A stretch of DNA of 64,000 nt from Rhexocercosporidium sp. MPI-PUGE-AT-0058 (Eukaryota; Ascomycota; Leotiomycetes; Helotiales), in the NCBI GenBank assembly GCA_020746875.1, contig JAGTJL010000013.1, positions 806,001 through 870,000 of the forward strand, written 5' to 3'. The translations under genes were made by a program, and so were the position numbers. Under the pieces are notes generated by a model, which was not told the origin of the DNA, ran no database searches, and saw only the letters and a program-made list of their open reading frames with translations. Numbering within the stretch: the stretch's first letter is position 1; the number at the start of each line of letters is the position of its first letter. This document shows, one piece after another, positions 46,521 to 58,003 of the stretch.

Positions 46521-47088
46521 CTAACCCACAGAACTACTTGTTCTTTCCCAAACACACATCTCAACACCATCCCGCCTCTCCCTCTCCATGCCATCTACAT
46601 GCACTCCCAATCCTAATTTCCACCACTCATCACCAATACGTGCATTCATTTCCATCCCCAACTGCTCCCCAAATTCCAACCCAATGCCGAACCCATCCTC
46701 CATCTCTCTCCTCCTCACTCTCGCCCTCACCAATCCCACCCTCCCATGCCAATCTCTACAACTGTGACATTGGCGGTACCGTGACCAAGCTGCACGGAGT
46801 CTTTTATGGAAGAAGTTCGCGAGTATTACGAGGATGATTACCATTACGATCTAGAAGTTTTGGTGAGCTGAGAACCGGAAATCGGTTTTGATGGTTGGAG
46901 GAGTTGGGTGGAGAGCGGTTAGGAGAGGAATATGAGTATATACAAGGACGGGAGAAGATAGAAAGTGCAGGAAGAATTGGAACACGTACGGAAAGATAGC
47001 CTACTGAGAGCCAGATATCTTTTTCGAGCGTCGTTGGCGGCTCCGGATCCGGGTCGGGGATGGTGGATGTTACGTTTGAGGTGTTCAT
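46521..47088 (-). CDS. Small single-pass membrane protein, unknown
   Basis: Exons 47088-46990 and 46850-46521 give 142 aa; the intron is 139 nt and phase 0. The 33-residue N-terminus is Asn/Thr/Pro-rich with one NVT glycosylation sequon (MNTSNVTSTIPDPDPEPP), then IWLSVGYLS joins IVMVIILVILANFFHKRL to form the membrane helix. The intron therefore splits the helix-coding region, which supports the splice. A basic stretch (KRLRAAWSRYRQ) follows, then a Gly/Glu/Met-rich tail. The expected topology is a short outside N-terminus and a cytoplasmic tail. No family recognised. Confidence 0.5.
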
Positions 47089-47814
47089 TTTGAGGATTTG
47101 GGTATTATTGGGAAAATAAAAATTCGTAGAGGCTTATGGAGGAGGAGAGAGGATGTGCTGCTATGTGAAGATGTGGTATTTGAGAGTTTCCATCTGGACT
47201 GGCTAACTTAGGAGCCCAGGTTAGGTGCATACTAGGTGAATGAGTTATTGGGTACGGTGCTGTAGGTATCTCCGCGTAAAGGCACAGAGTTCGGTAGCGA
47301 CGCGAGCGACTAGCTGCTGTAGACTGGATCAGATTTGTGGTAGCGAGATCAAACACGCGGTAGTAGTGTCTGTCTTGGTAAAAGCGAATAAAGAAAACAA
47401 AAGCAAGCCAGAAGGATGGGGTGCCAATCTCATGAGGAAGATGTGTCTGGGATGATAATGTGTAGATCTCACAACTACAATGAATGAACCGGCATTGTTC
47501 TTATGGTAGAAATATGAAAGCACTAGCTCTAGCCCACGTTAGCAACAGCTACTTTAAACCTAACGGGATATGATGTCTCTTCACGACGTCACATGCAAAC
47601 CCAAGGAACAGTCCGACCGCAACCATTTGGTATTCGCTCTAGACTAGTTATCAACGCATTGTGTACGATTTTCCCCGTTCCCTTTCCGCCTTTCCATTCG
47701 CAATATTTGCATGACTAGGGAATTCCTTGAAAGAAGCTGACGAAAAGCAGTGGCACAGGTACTCAATAGGCTTCCATGTAAAGAATTTTCAAATCAGAGT
47801 GATGAGTAAACTCT
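47089..47814. other. Intergenic region
   Basis: Lies between the small membrane-protein gene start and the pyruvate kinase 3' end. No gene seen. Confidence 0.6.
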
Positions 47815-50351
47815 TTACTGGACAACGAGACCAAGATCTTCTGGCTCTGCCTTGATGACGCGGAGACTATTATGTATTAGTATGGATTCGCAAACTGGAA
47901 TCTTGAGAACTTACGTGTTGGTGTTACCCATACCTCCCTTCCATCCTTGAACGACAACAACAGTCTCACCCTGGCTGAGAACCTTGAGCTTCAATGCCTC
48001 GGCGATACCCCATCTGATTCTTCGGTCAACATCCTCTTGCCAGTTGACCTTCGTGAAGTCTGGCTTCTCCTCTGGGAAGTAGAATGGGTAGACTCCACGG
48101 TACAAGTGACCATATCTGGAAGCGCTGGCGTTACGGGTAACCATGAAGATAGGGCAGACTGGGCGGTACTTGGAGAGAAGGCGAGCACTGTCTCCGCTAG
48201 TAGAGAGAACAATGATAGCACCGGCGTTCATGTCCAAACTAGCACGAACAGCAGCCATTGCGCAAGACTCGACGATGCTGACTGGGCGCTGAACAAGGTT
48301 GCAGAGCTCCTCAAAGTGAGAAACATAAGCGATGGTGTTCTCAGCCTTCAAGCACGTCTCGTGCATCTCGGTGACAGCCTCGTTGGGGTAGCTGCCCTTG
48401 GCAGTCTCACCAGACAACATAACACAGTCGGCTCCATCAGTGACGGCGTTACCAACATCGCTGATCTCGGCACGGGTTGGGCGAGGGTTATAGATCATGG
48501 ACTCGAGCATCTGGGTGGCGCAGATGACTGGCTTGCCAGACTTGTTGCACATAGCAATCATCTTCTTCTGGGCAGCAAACACCTCAGCAGCTGGAATCTC
48601 AATACCCAAATCACCACGGGCAACCATGACACCGTCAGTCTCCTTGAGAATCTCGGCAAAGTTGTTAAGACCTTGTCTGTTCTCAATCTTGGCGATAATC
48701 TGGATGTGCTTTCCGTCTTCGCCTAAGACCTTGCGGATGGACTTGATGTCCTCACCACGGCGGATAAACGAGGCGAAAACCATGTCAACGTTGTTCTTAA
48801 CACCAAATCTGAGATCGGCTTGATCCTTCTCAGATAAGGCTGGGAGATCAACATCTGTGTTGGGAAGATTGACACCCTTCTTGGAAGAGATCTTGCCGTT
48901 GTTGCGGGCGCGGGCTCGGATAGTCTTCTCGTCAACAATGGCCAAGACATCGAATGCAAGAACCCCGTCATCAACATAGATGATACGGCCTGGCTCAATG
49001 ACCTTGGTGATGTTCTTGTAGTCGACGTACCTGGGGGATGTGTTAGTTCAAACATCCTGGCAGATATCCAGGGTACTGACATGTTCTTGTCATCGCATGC
49101 CGCGGCGTATTTCTCGTCGGTTGTGATATTGATCTCGGTTCCAGCAGCGATCGGGATATCAACATCCCCAGCAGTGTTACCAGTTCTGATCTCTGGTCCC
49201 TTGGTGTCCAAAGCGATTGCTACTTGACGTCCCTTCTGGACCTTCTCAGCCTCGCGTACGTTGTCAATAACGGATTCTGTGATGAAACGGTTAGCACAAG
49301 AAGGGAAAACCACAGAAAAAACTTGCGATGATATTCGTAGCTGCCATGGCTGAAATTCATACGGGCGACATTTAGTCCAGCAGTTCTGAGTTTGTTGAGG
49401 GCAGAGACATTGTTCGTCTTAGGTCCTATCGTGCAGATGACTACGGGGTGGTGTTGTTAGCAAAAGTTCCATAAGCGAGGTGATCAAACAAGCCATGGGC
49501 TCAACCAGAACAGGAGGAACCAAATAAAAAACTGAAGGAAAAGCCAAGGACTTCAGGAGAGACAGAGCATCCACGGATCCTCAGTCCGGGTCTCGACTTG
49601 AAGCTGCAAAATGTGGTTTCAATGTCCTAGAAAATCCGGGTGACATGTAGGAGATGTGGGCTGTAGCTTGGTCGGAGACCTAGGCATGTTTCGGATCTGG
49701 GAACCTGAGGACCATGCAGAGACTCAATGCTTCGTTGAGAGTCTTGTAAATGTCCCAGAAAATGTGGAAATTCTGTAGAATCCAGGATGGAGAGGATGTT
49801 CTTGTAGAGTTCAAGAGTAAAGATCCACCATAAGCAGTTTGGTGTCCTGGAGTTTGCCTTGGAATTTGCAGACCGTAGGGAGGGCAGATGCGGAGGTATG
49901 GTGTTTTCGATTTTTCCCTTTGGACCGACTAGTCTATATAGGAAAATCCAGCTTCCTCCAGGTATTGATTCGGATTGTTCAAGGCTCAGGTGTAGGACAA
50001 GCTTTGGAGATGACCATGCGAAGAAAGAATAGGCGGGATCCGATTGTATACACCATCCCACTCAAACCCCCGCTTGAGGTAATACACGAATTGTGTGAGA
50101 GGCATTCGATATCGGATTGTCGGCGGAAGGCGTTGTCTGAAGTTGCTTGTGTTTCCGTGGATATGTAGGGTCCTCCAGTGCTAAAACCACGGCCTAGACC
50201 CGCAGCCTTGCACAAAATGAAATATTTCCCCGAACAAAAATAACTTACTGCTTGTTCTTCTGTAGTTCTTGGTTGGCTTGAACTCAGTGTCTAGATCGGA
50301 GAGCCATTGCACTCTTGATCCGGCCGAGAGGTGCTCCATTGCGGTGGCCAT
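47815..50351 (-). CDS. Pyruvate kinase
   Basis: Exons 50351-50249, 49440-49327, 49276-49081, 49030-47915 and 47866-47815 give 526 aa, a normal length. The last step of glycolysis: phosphoenolpyruvate and ADP to pyruvate and ATP in the cytosol. Visible hallmarks are [50 protein letters not shown] (the catalytic Lys signature), [28 protein letters not shown] and [12 protein letters not shown]. Two gene-structure oddities are listed as findings: intron 1 is 808 nt, and intron 2 uses a GC donor (GCAAGT) with a CAG acceptor, needed to keep YEYHQSVIDN. The C-terminal exon codes only 17 residues (ending LGLVVQ). Codon use is strongly biased, as expected of an abundant enzyme. Confidence 0.97.
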
Positions 50352-51299
50352 GATGTATTTCGTAGGTGGGAGAGGTCGAGCGAATTCGGTTTATGGAGAG
50401 TTCGAAGGTGAAGCGAAGCGACGAGGAGCTTGTAGGAATGTCTGAATAGACGGCACAGTTAATATCTTGAGGATTTCTAGATCAATCATAAACGTTGGTC
50501 AGCCGGCGTTCTCAACTTTTTTCTTATCTTGGTGGGGTAACAGAGCTCTGGGAATCCCACCGACAATCCCACGACGGTGCAAATCTGCGATTGACGAGTC
50601 TGCAAAGCGAGGACGGAAATGGAGATGCTTTATAGGAAGGATAGAAGAGATAGAGAGGGAAGAATCTGCGACTCACGAGTAGATGAGGGAATTGTCTGCT
50701 GTTGTCCTGACCTGGTTCCAGCAGCTGCTGCAGCAGGAAAAGGAATATTCATCCCACCACCACCAAGCCAAGCCTCCTCCCTCACCAAAAAATCCCGTGC
50801 CCAACCTGAGCTAAGAGCCCACGCTAGGAAGCGAGGCGTCTGATTGGCGTTCCAAAATGGGTGGTGTTTTAGCGGTAAGGCTGCCGTTCTGGCTGCCTGG
50901 CGCATCGTCGGATGCTCGTGAGCATTTCCCCGACTATCACTCCACCCACAGCCAATCCATCAATCAACACTGCAACGCCAGCATCTGCCCAACCTGCCAA
51001 CAGCCTCTCGAATATCCATCCAGATCCAGATCCGCTACCCTCAACGCAACACATATCCCTGACTCGCGAGCTTGCCGACCGTCTGCACGTCCATCTAGGC
51101 ATCTTCAAAACATCAGCGATCCTGGGTGCCAAATCAAACAAACGCCCAAGCTTGTATCCATTGTCCAAGACTTCCTGCGACAGTCAACGGAGGACAACTG
51201 CAACAAAGCTGCGAGGAAACGGACCGACTGCACCAAAAATAACACAGTTGCGAGCTCACCGTATCTTGAGAGGAAACACACAAATACGCAAACGCAAAT
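50352..51299. other. Divergent promoter region
   Basis: Upstream of both pyruvate kinase (minus) and the DUF1748 gene (plus). Two overlapping plus frames (50857-51423 and 50912-51337) are open but Pro/Ser/Thr-biased and compete with each other, so neither is called. The right part is probably the DUF1748 leader. Confidence 0.45.
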
Positions 51300-51830
51300 A
51301 TGGTTGTCAGTATTCCCCTCAGTGGCGAGTCTTCTAGACTGGAACCTAATCAGCTCAGTTCCTCAACCTGCTAACATTTGGTTTATGGGGAAAGCTCGGA
51401 AGATTAACTCACTATGCATTTGATGCTGTTCTCTGTATGTATCTGCTGCCTCGGTGTTCAACGGGACATCTGCTAACCTGCTGCAGTTTCTGCATTCCTC
51501 GCCGGAATGAAGAGATCGACCGGTTTAACGTATGTCAACCTCCTATAATGACAACCCCTACACACACCCAGGTCACAGCTAGCTGTCTAGAGTGCCTTTT
51601 GAATGGCAGAGGGAACCACCTTTTGGCTGCTCTTGTGACATCTTCCTGAGGACCACTGTGACTAACAAGACCCATCCTGGGACCTTAGGCCCAGTTTCAA
51701 GAAAGACTCCATTACCGAGAACAAAGATATCAACGTCTGGATAGACAAGTACCTGGGAGTGGGTGAGTGGGTGATGGATCAGTCAGTGGCTATTGCCGGG
51801 TCCAGTGGTTGGTTCGAGAGGAAGCGATAG
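51300..51830 (+). CDS. DUF1748 family small protein
   Basis: Four exons: 51300-51305, 51395-51434, 51487-51529 and 51689-51830, coding 76 aa. No single open frame shows it. The joined protein begins MV-LGRLTHYAFDAVL and continues FSAFLAGMKRSTGLT, SFKKDSITENKDINVW, IDKYLGVGEWVMDQ and SVAIAGSSGWFERKR. This matches what I know of the fungal DUF1748 family in order, length (about 75 aa) and its GxxRSTGLTP motif. Function is unknown in the family as I know it; the short hydrophobic middle suggests membrane association. Each intron has a good donor and a CTAAC-like branch point where checked (GCTAAC before exons 2 and 3, ACTAAC before exon 4). The 6-nt first exon is the least certain part. Confidence 0.85.
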
Positions 51831-52692
51831 ATTGCCCAAGGGAGCATCGAATCCAAGACGAAAGGAATGAGTACGGACGAGTATAACGCCGTTGATACGA
51901 CAGCAGGGCAGTTGGACCTCATATCGAAAGGGAGATATATCATCGGAGTACTGGAGTTCGGGGGCAGATGTGAAGGACTTCTGGGTGATTCAATCGCCAA
52001 GCAAGGTGTGTTTCGGTGAGCGTGTGGCTCTCCTCTTCGCGAGGCTTCGTCCATAGCAGTAAATGGACAATATAAAACAATACTATTTGTGGAAATAATT
52101 GGGTGTAAATGTGCGGGTTGCAAACAACCAGTCTCTTCTCTTCTCCACCCCTGGCTCGAAGATCCATCAGACCGAGGTCCGGACCGGGATCAACCGAGTA
52201 AAGCCTGACCAACTATCCGAGTTTAGGGAGCTGAGTTTTGAAGCTGGCCACTACTATGGTTGTAATTGTGCACATTGAAATGTAAACTTTCAACTGTATC
52301 TGCAGTCGGATCCTAGACTACAATCATAGTACTCTGCCTTGCGTGTTCGTAGCTACTCGCGCTACGCTCCGTAGATAGTCGGAAATAACCTCTCTCACCC
52401 TTTCTCCCCAGGCATATATCTAGCGAGACTTCCTTCTGCAGTAACACCTTCCCTCGTCCTTTCAACCCCATTACTTCCCTTCTTCATCAGCATCACCAAT
52501 TGCACCCAGGAACTCTCCGTAGACTTCTTGTCGTTCCTCCATTTTCTAGTTCTGAAGCCTTACCTCGTCTCCCGTAGAGTCCTCGGCTAGTAGCCTTATT
52601 TAGGGCGACCCAAGCTCTGAGCTCTGGACATCAACAACTCCACAGCCACAAGCAAAACCGGACATCCAAATCGAACATTACGTATCAGCAAT
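51831..52692. other. Intergenic region
   Basis: Upstream of the adenylyltransferase. CT-rich sequence near 52390-52580 is a typical fungal promoter or leader. No gene seen. Confidence 0.55.
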
Positions 52693-53925
52693 ATGCCGGC
52701 AGCGCTGAACTCCCTCCTCCTCCTCCCTCCTCCTCCTTCGCCTGTCTCAGCGGCAACCCTCTCGGCAGCATACCGTCCTTCAGTCACTGCTACCATATCC
52801 TCCTTAGGACGACTTTCTTCCAGCAGCCAGCTCCTGGTGGTCTTGCCATGTCCAGGTCTCCATAGCCGGCTTCAGGTCCCAAGAAGCCAAATATATGACG
52901 AGGTTCAGAAATTACTCGGTGGCGTGTACGGCCTCATCTGCATTGTCTGCGCCAAATTGGGTGTCGATGTTGACTCGGACACTCCTGGTTCTATAGATGC
53001 CCGTGTCATCTTATTAGATTACAACGTTTCAACGTCCTCTCGTCCAGACGATGATGCCAGTCCAGGAATCTCCCTAGCGGGGCCAATTATCGACCTCCAA
53101 ACCCTGGCCTTGACACGACATCATTGGAACAAAATATTCTCCGTCGAGGGTGAGGAAGGCCAAAAGCTTCTTGCAAGCTATGTGGAAGCCGCAAACAGGA
53201 ACAGCCCACCACTCGTTGGTCACGTGGAACTTATTAGAGGGGGAGTTAGCATGGTTCAGAAGATTTCGATGCCTGTACATCTTGTGCCAGGGTCATCTGC
53301 AGTTCACAAGGTTGTCGCTGTTGGTGGGACATTTGATCACCTTCATGCGGGCCATAAGCTTCTGCTTACCGCGACCGCTCTTCTCCTCCAACCAGATAAT
53401 GTTGCTTCCCCAGTCAATCGAAGGTTGATCATTGGTATCACGGGCGACGAATTACTGAAGAACAAAAAGTACGCCGAGTATCTAAACAGTTGGAAACAGC
53501 GACAAGAAGACGTTGTGGACTTCCTGCTCTCGGTACTTTCTTTCACACGTTCCAACCGAGAAGAAGCAATCCAGGTCACTTCATTCGATAAACCTAATCC
53601 TAATGGACGTGCGATCCATACCAATATCAAAGCCCGCTCGATCACAATTGAGTGTGTTGAAATACAAGATCCCTTTGGCCCGACAATTACAGATGAGAGT
53701 GTGACAGCACTCGTCGTATCTGGAGAGACACGATCGGGCGGGCAAGCGGTTAATGAAAAGAGACTAGAGAAGGGCTGGAAAGCTCTTGAGGTTTTTGAAG
53801 TCGACGTTCTCGATGCCGAGGACGTCGAGGAGAGCCCGACCAAGACCGAGGACTTTGCTTCAAAGATAAGTAGCACAGCAATTCGAAAGCGTAGAGCTGA
53901 AATGGCTCGTACCTCGTCGCTCTAG
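52693..53925 (+). CDS. Pantetheine-phosphate adenylyltransferase (coenzyme A synthesis)
   Basis: Single exon, 410 aa. The C-terminal half is a nucleotidyltransferase of the cytidylyltransferase-like superfamily: VVAVGGTFDHLHAGHKLLL with the HxGH-type motif at His218-His221, IIGITGDELLKNKKYAEYL, IQDPFGPTITDESVTALVVS and SGGQAVNEKR. It adds AMP from ATP to 4'-phosphopantetheine, the fourth step of CoA synthesis, as in yeast Cab4. The N-terminal ~200 residues (Pro-rich start, then SLLVVLPCPG-like and LLDYN segments) are typical of the fungal enzyme and have no dephospho-CoA kinase motif, so this is the single-function form. ATG 52693 follows an AT-rich leader and starts the only long frame. Confidence 0.88.
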   Translation: MPAALNSLLLLPPPPSPVSAATLSAAYRPSVTATISSLGRLSSSSQLLVVLPCPGLHSRLQVPRSQIYDEVQKLLGGVYGLICIVCAKLGVDVDSDTPGSIDARVILLDYNVSTSSRPDDDASPGISLAGPIIDLQTLALTRHHWNKIFSVEGEEGQKLLASYVEAANRNSPPLVGHVELIRGGVSMVQKISMPVHLVPGSSAVHKVVAVGGTFDHLHAGHKLLLTATALLLQPDNVASPVNRRLIIGITGDELLKNKKYAEYLNSWKQRQEDVVDFLLSVLSFTRSNREEAIQVTSFDKPNPNGRAIHTNIKARSITIECVEIQDPFGPTITDESVTALVVSGETRSGGQAVNEKRLEKGWKALEVFEVDVLDAEDVEESPTKTEDFASKISSTAIRKRRAEMARTSSL

Positions 53926-55278
53926 GTGGCTTTACTCGCCTGTTCGAAATGACACTACAAGCTTTCTACTCGCTGGCATACTACTAGTACCGACCGCACC
54001 ATGGCCGAAATGCTCGGCTGGGCTCGGCTCTAGATTCCGGATCTGTCTCGTAAGAGCGGTCTGGAAGTGAATTTCTTCTCTAGCTAGATTGGGAATTGGG
54101 TATTTGGTAGTACCTAATAGTCTCGGGTTGAATTGGAACAGTATTTCGTGAAGGTATGGTCCAACATCAATATCACATTCAACCAACATCAAAAAGAAAT
54201 TGCTGCGTGGGGTGAGATTATATAGCCTTCCTCATGTCCACAATATCAAGGAACTGCTGCAGGAGATCGATCACAGCTGTGACGACCCACAACAGACACT
54301 CCCCATAAAGACTCTTGCATAGTCACTATCACCGCATATGCTCCCATCCAGCCCAAGCGGATTTCTTCCTGTGGGCCGCAGGGGGTTCAGTCCAATCCAA
54401 GTATCAACAGCAACGTCAAGAGAGCGTGCGACAAACCAACAAATGCAAAACACCGATACGGGCTGCGGCCCGTTCCTGACTTACCGGTAGGAATGGGGGA
54501 CATGGGGAGAATAATCTACGCCGCCTGCCCATCACCTCCAGGGGGCGGCTGCAGGCGACAAATCTTAAGCGCCTGCGATACACCACTCACGAGCGACAAC
54601 TCCGCGGCACAGTGCCACTTCTTCACGCCCCAAACGCATTGTAAAAGAGGGCTGATAAGTCTTCAAGATGAAATCGGTTGATGGCGAGAACGTGTGGTGT
54701 TGCGGCGCGATGTGCAAATCAACATAATTCGCTGTTCTACGGACGGGACCGATCCAGCCCTCCCGACGTCCTCATCCGTTGTCAATATGCGCGCCTGATT
54801 CAGCGATAATCCCTGCAATAGCTGCAACCACCAGCATTTCGTCGAATCGACTGGTTTGAATTGCGCCAAACAACACATGACCGACCTTCAATGCGAGCGA
54901 TTCTGCAACCCCATTGTTCCGCTGCAGATTGATAGGTTAAGCTGCTCGTGCGAAGGTGGTCTCCTCTTCTGCAGACCAGACGCACGACCAGGGGATTCCG
55001 AATGATTCTTCCTCATTTCGTTGCAGCCCTCTGCGATTGTCGGATGCACAACCACGTCAGAAATAACAGCTTCGTATTAATATGATCAACCACTGTCCAG
55101 AACATCCTCACCCTTCTTGGTCTCCTTGGTTTTGTCACTCACGCAAAGTAATTCGTGTCATTCGTTTCTCAAACTTGGAACACCCAGATGTCAGATACAT
55201 TGGTCTATCGGTTCTCCATTTTGCTTCCTAGCAATACCGCCTTTGTCGGATTCGCTACTGCTTCTCTTCACGAAGGCC
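53926..55278. other. Intergenic region, 1.35 kb
   Basis: No gene recognised on either strand. The in-frame extension upstream of the next gene's ATG (55117-55278) is open and could carry an earlier start, but it looks unlike protein. Confidence 0.5.
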
Positions 55279-57756
55279 ATGGAGCAAGATTATGGGATGG
55301 TCCCATCAGTCACCCACGACGATATTCTCACGTACTACGAAAATTACCCTGTGCCGCCTTGGTCTATTACCACAGAGAGAATCGCAAAGACAATTCTCCG
55401 GCATCTGATTGGCGAGAACCGTACAACCTGCAGTTATAAGGACGATTCGTTCTTGACACCGAAGGGAGTGTGTAATACATGGCATGACGATGACCGCAGA
55501 AATGTCATAAATTTCATGCACGCAAGTCCGTCTTTCGCCCTCTTCGGACGACAAATGCTGAAGGAACTGTTACATCCCTCCAGGGTTGAACAACGTTGCA
55601 AGCTTCTGCAGCTCCCAAACGAAGTCTTCTCTTCTATTTGCGAGTTCTTAAGCCCCACACAGCAGGATTTGCTACCTCTGTGGAAATTCAGAGCAAGTTT
55701 AAGTGTGGAAAGCTTCGCAACACTTCCACCACCGCCTCCTCCGAACCAGGACTTGGACGATATCGCAAACTTTGTGAGATCTCTACTCACTCACCATGTT
55801 GAACAGAAACAGCATTTGCTGACTCAACTTGTTAGAGAGCCACATGCCAGAGCTTTGCTAGGGCAGGTCTCAAGAATCAGTTCAGAGATGTGCATATCCG
55901 ATTTTCCTCTAACAGTTTTGGTACGATTGAGCATTCATCTACAAAATCTTTCTGATTCTAATTATACGCAACAGATACGTTATTAAATCTTTCTAAGAGG
56001 GAACATATCGTAAGAGAAACCACCCGAATTGCATATATGGTTCCTCGATTCTACGGTAAAGGTACGAATTTGCTTCTCGCCAATGATATGGTTACTGACG
56101 CTTGATGTAGACAGAGACCAGTTCGAAGAACTTCTTCGTATATGCGACCAGTCGTCACAAAATACCTCTGAGGACAATGAAACGCTCTCTACAACCGACG
56201 TCCAACCCAAAATCGTAGGACGATATCGAAAGCATATTTTCAACGCAATGAAGAAAGCTGATGCACAGGAACAAATCATAAGAGATGGCATTGACAGATA
56301 TGCACTACTACAGGTCAGTCTTCCCTCTTCACCTGGTTATCCTGCTGTTTTGAAAGATTAGTCCACTGAAGATAGGTCGTTGGGTGAGACATTCTAGAGT
56401 TTCAATTGCCTTTTAAGATTGTGAATGAAACTGGTGCTGATAGACGACGTAGGCTTTGATAAATTTCCGCAACTTGAAGCAGATTAGGATCATGAGAGTT
56501 GAGGATGGCGTTGATGCAGGCTGGGTTTCATTCTTGAAAGGTAACCCGAGCTACGCCGGTAATCTCATGGCATCAGAATGGGTTGCGGCTTCCGATCATG
56601 CGGTGTCGACCTTACATGCAGCCCTTGAACAATCGGTATGTTTATGCATGACGCATGATTTCCAGTATGCCATGAGATGACATCTATCTCATTGCACGTT
56701 ATGCATTCCACAGGTTTCCGATCCAGGGACGAGTTGAGCTGACAACTCCAACATTAGAACTCGCCTGCTCATCGGCTCTCAAGTCGCTTCGTGGACCCAT
56801 CAATAGCACTTGTTCTTTTTACACTGAGTCAAAATGAGAACCTTAGCGAGTGGGCGCGACAGCTGACATCCCTTGAGTTGCAGCTGGTTAAAGACTTGGA
56901 TCCAGACATCAAGATCGCTCAATTATCACCACAGTTTCAGGCATTGTTTAGAGCGGCCCTCAATCTGGAGGCTTTCCATGTCGGCTCTTATCATCAGATC
57001 TCCGTACCGTTGAAGGCAATATTCCACGGATCACATCTCCGGAATCTCCAGCACCTTGGACTGCACTTTTGGCTTCTGGATTGGGAGGAGCTCATGGATT
57101 TCCTCGCACAACATCAATCAAGTATCAGATCATTGCGTCTGAGGAAAGTCATTCTTCGAAGGACATCGGAGGAAGACTTGAAGTGGCTGAAGATCCTCCG
57201 GTTCATCCGAATGAATCTGACGCGCCTCAACTGGATCAGTCTAAGAGAAGTTAACTACGAAGGTGCAATCCCAGAATATCCCGAACCTATTCCACTTCCA
57301 GCAGTCGGCACAATTTACGAGTCTGAAAGCGATACTGAAGAATCCAGTGACGATATCGGGGAAAGTGCGGACGAAACAGATGACGAGGATGCTCAACAAA
57401 CACCCACTCAGCTACAGGCGATGGGTTCTACGCAAGATACCAGCTCAATAGACGACAATAGTTCACTATCTGAGAATGATGACCACGTTGCCGGCGATGA
57501 GGATTATGAAAGCTCGGTAGTGCCAGAAATTGTCGAAGAAGAGGAAGGAGATATCCACAGTGACCTGGATGAGGACTATGGGAAAGAGAGCAAAAGTCAT
57601 TACACGACCCGATGTCAGTGCGGAAACGGGTTTGCCTGGGATGATCTCGTCGATAACGGAGTTTCGGTGTCGAGAAAACAGTGGAAGATGTGGCAGATTT
57701 GGACCGTCAATCGATGTGTGATGCACGATCCGTCTTCAAACACTTCGTCGCCGTGA
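55279..57756 (+). CDS. F-box-like protein with acidic tail
   Basis: Proposed exons: 55279-55920, 55998-56061, 56111-56313, 56453-56635 and 56758-57756 (696 aa). An F-box-like helix set starts near residue 108 (LLQLPNEVFSSICEFLSP). The middle (REHIVRETTRIAYMVPRFYG then DRDQFEELLRIC) and NLKQIRIMRVEDGVDAGW resemble the Leu-rich helper regions of fungal F-box proteins that measure distances between strands, as in HLRNLQHLGLHFWLL and IRSLRLRKVIL. Residues about 540-640 are a Ser/Asp/Glu-rich tail. F-box proteins recruit substrates to SCF ubiquitin ligases; the substrate is unknown. The exon 1-2 join is the weakest: another acceptor (55974) gives an early stop, so 55997 is used. The exon 4-5 join is well supported. 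Confidence 0.6.
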
Positions 57757-58003
57757 CGCAGAACTATTTGCATCCCTCACGTGCTGGAATTTCTGATGGA
57801 AGACAACGGGATATAGGCTGGAAAACGGGGTGGTATTTGTCATTTTTGCGGGAAACGGTTTGCAAATTCGTGGTGTTTGGGGATCAGGGTTTTGGTGAGG
57901 TTTTTTGGAGCCTTCAATTTTCGATTTTCGAAGAATCGAAAATCTTTATCGGTGTTATAATTTGATACGAAATTTCACATTCTCTACTCAGATCTTCCTC
58001 CGC

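Noticed and set aside
47947..48726. 259-codon plus frame inside pyruvate kinase.
   Set aside because: Antisense shadow of a strongly codon-biased gene.
50857..51423. Two overlapping plus frames upstream of the DUF1748 gene.
   Set aside because: They compete over the same bases, are Pro/Ser/Thr-rich, and the DUF1748 exons lie in and after this stretch; more likely the leader region.
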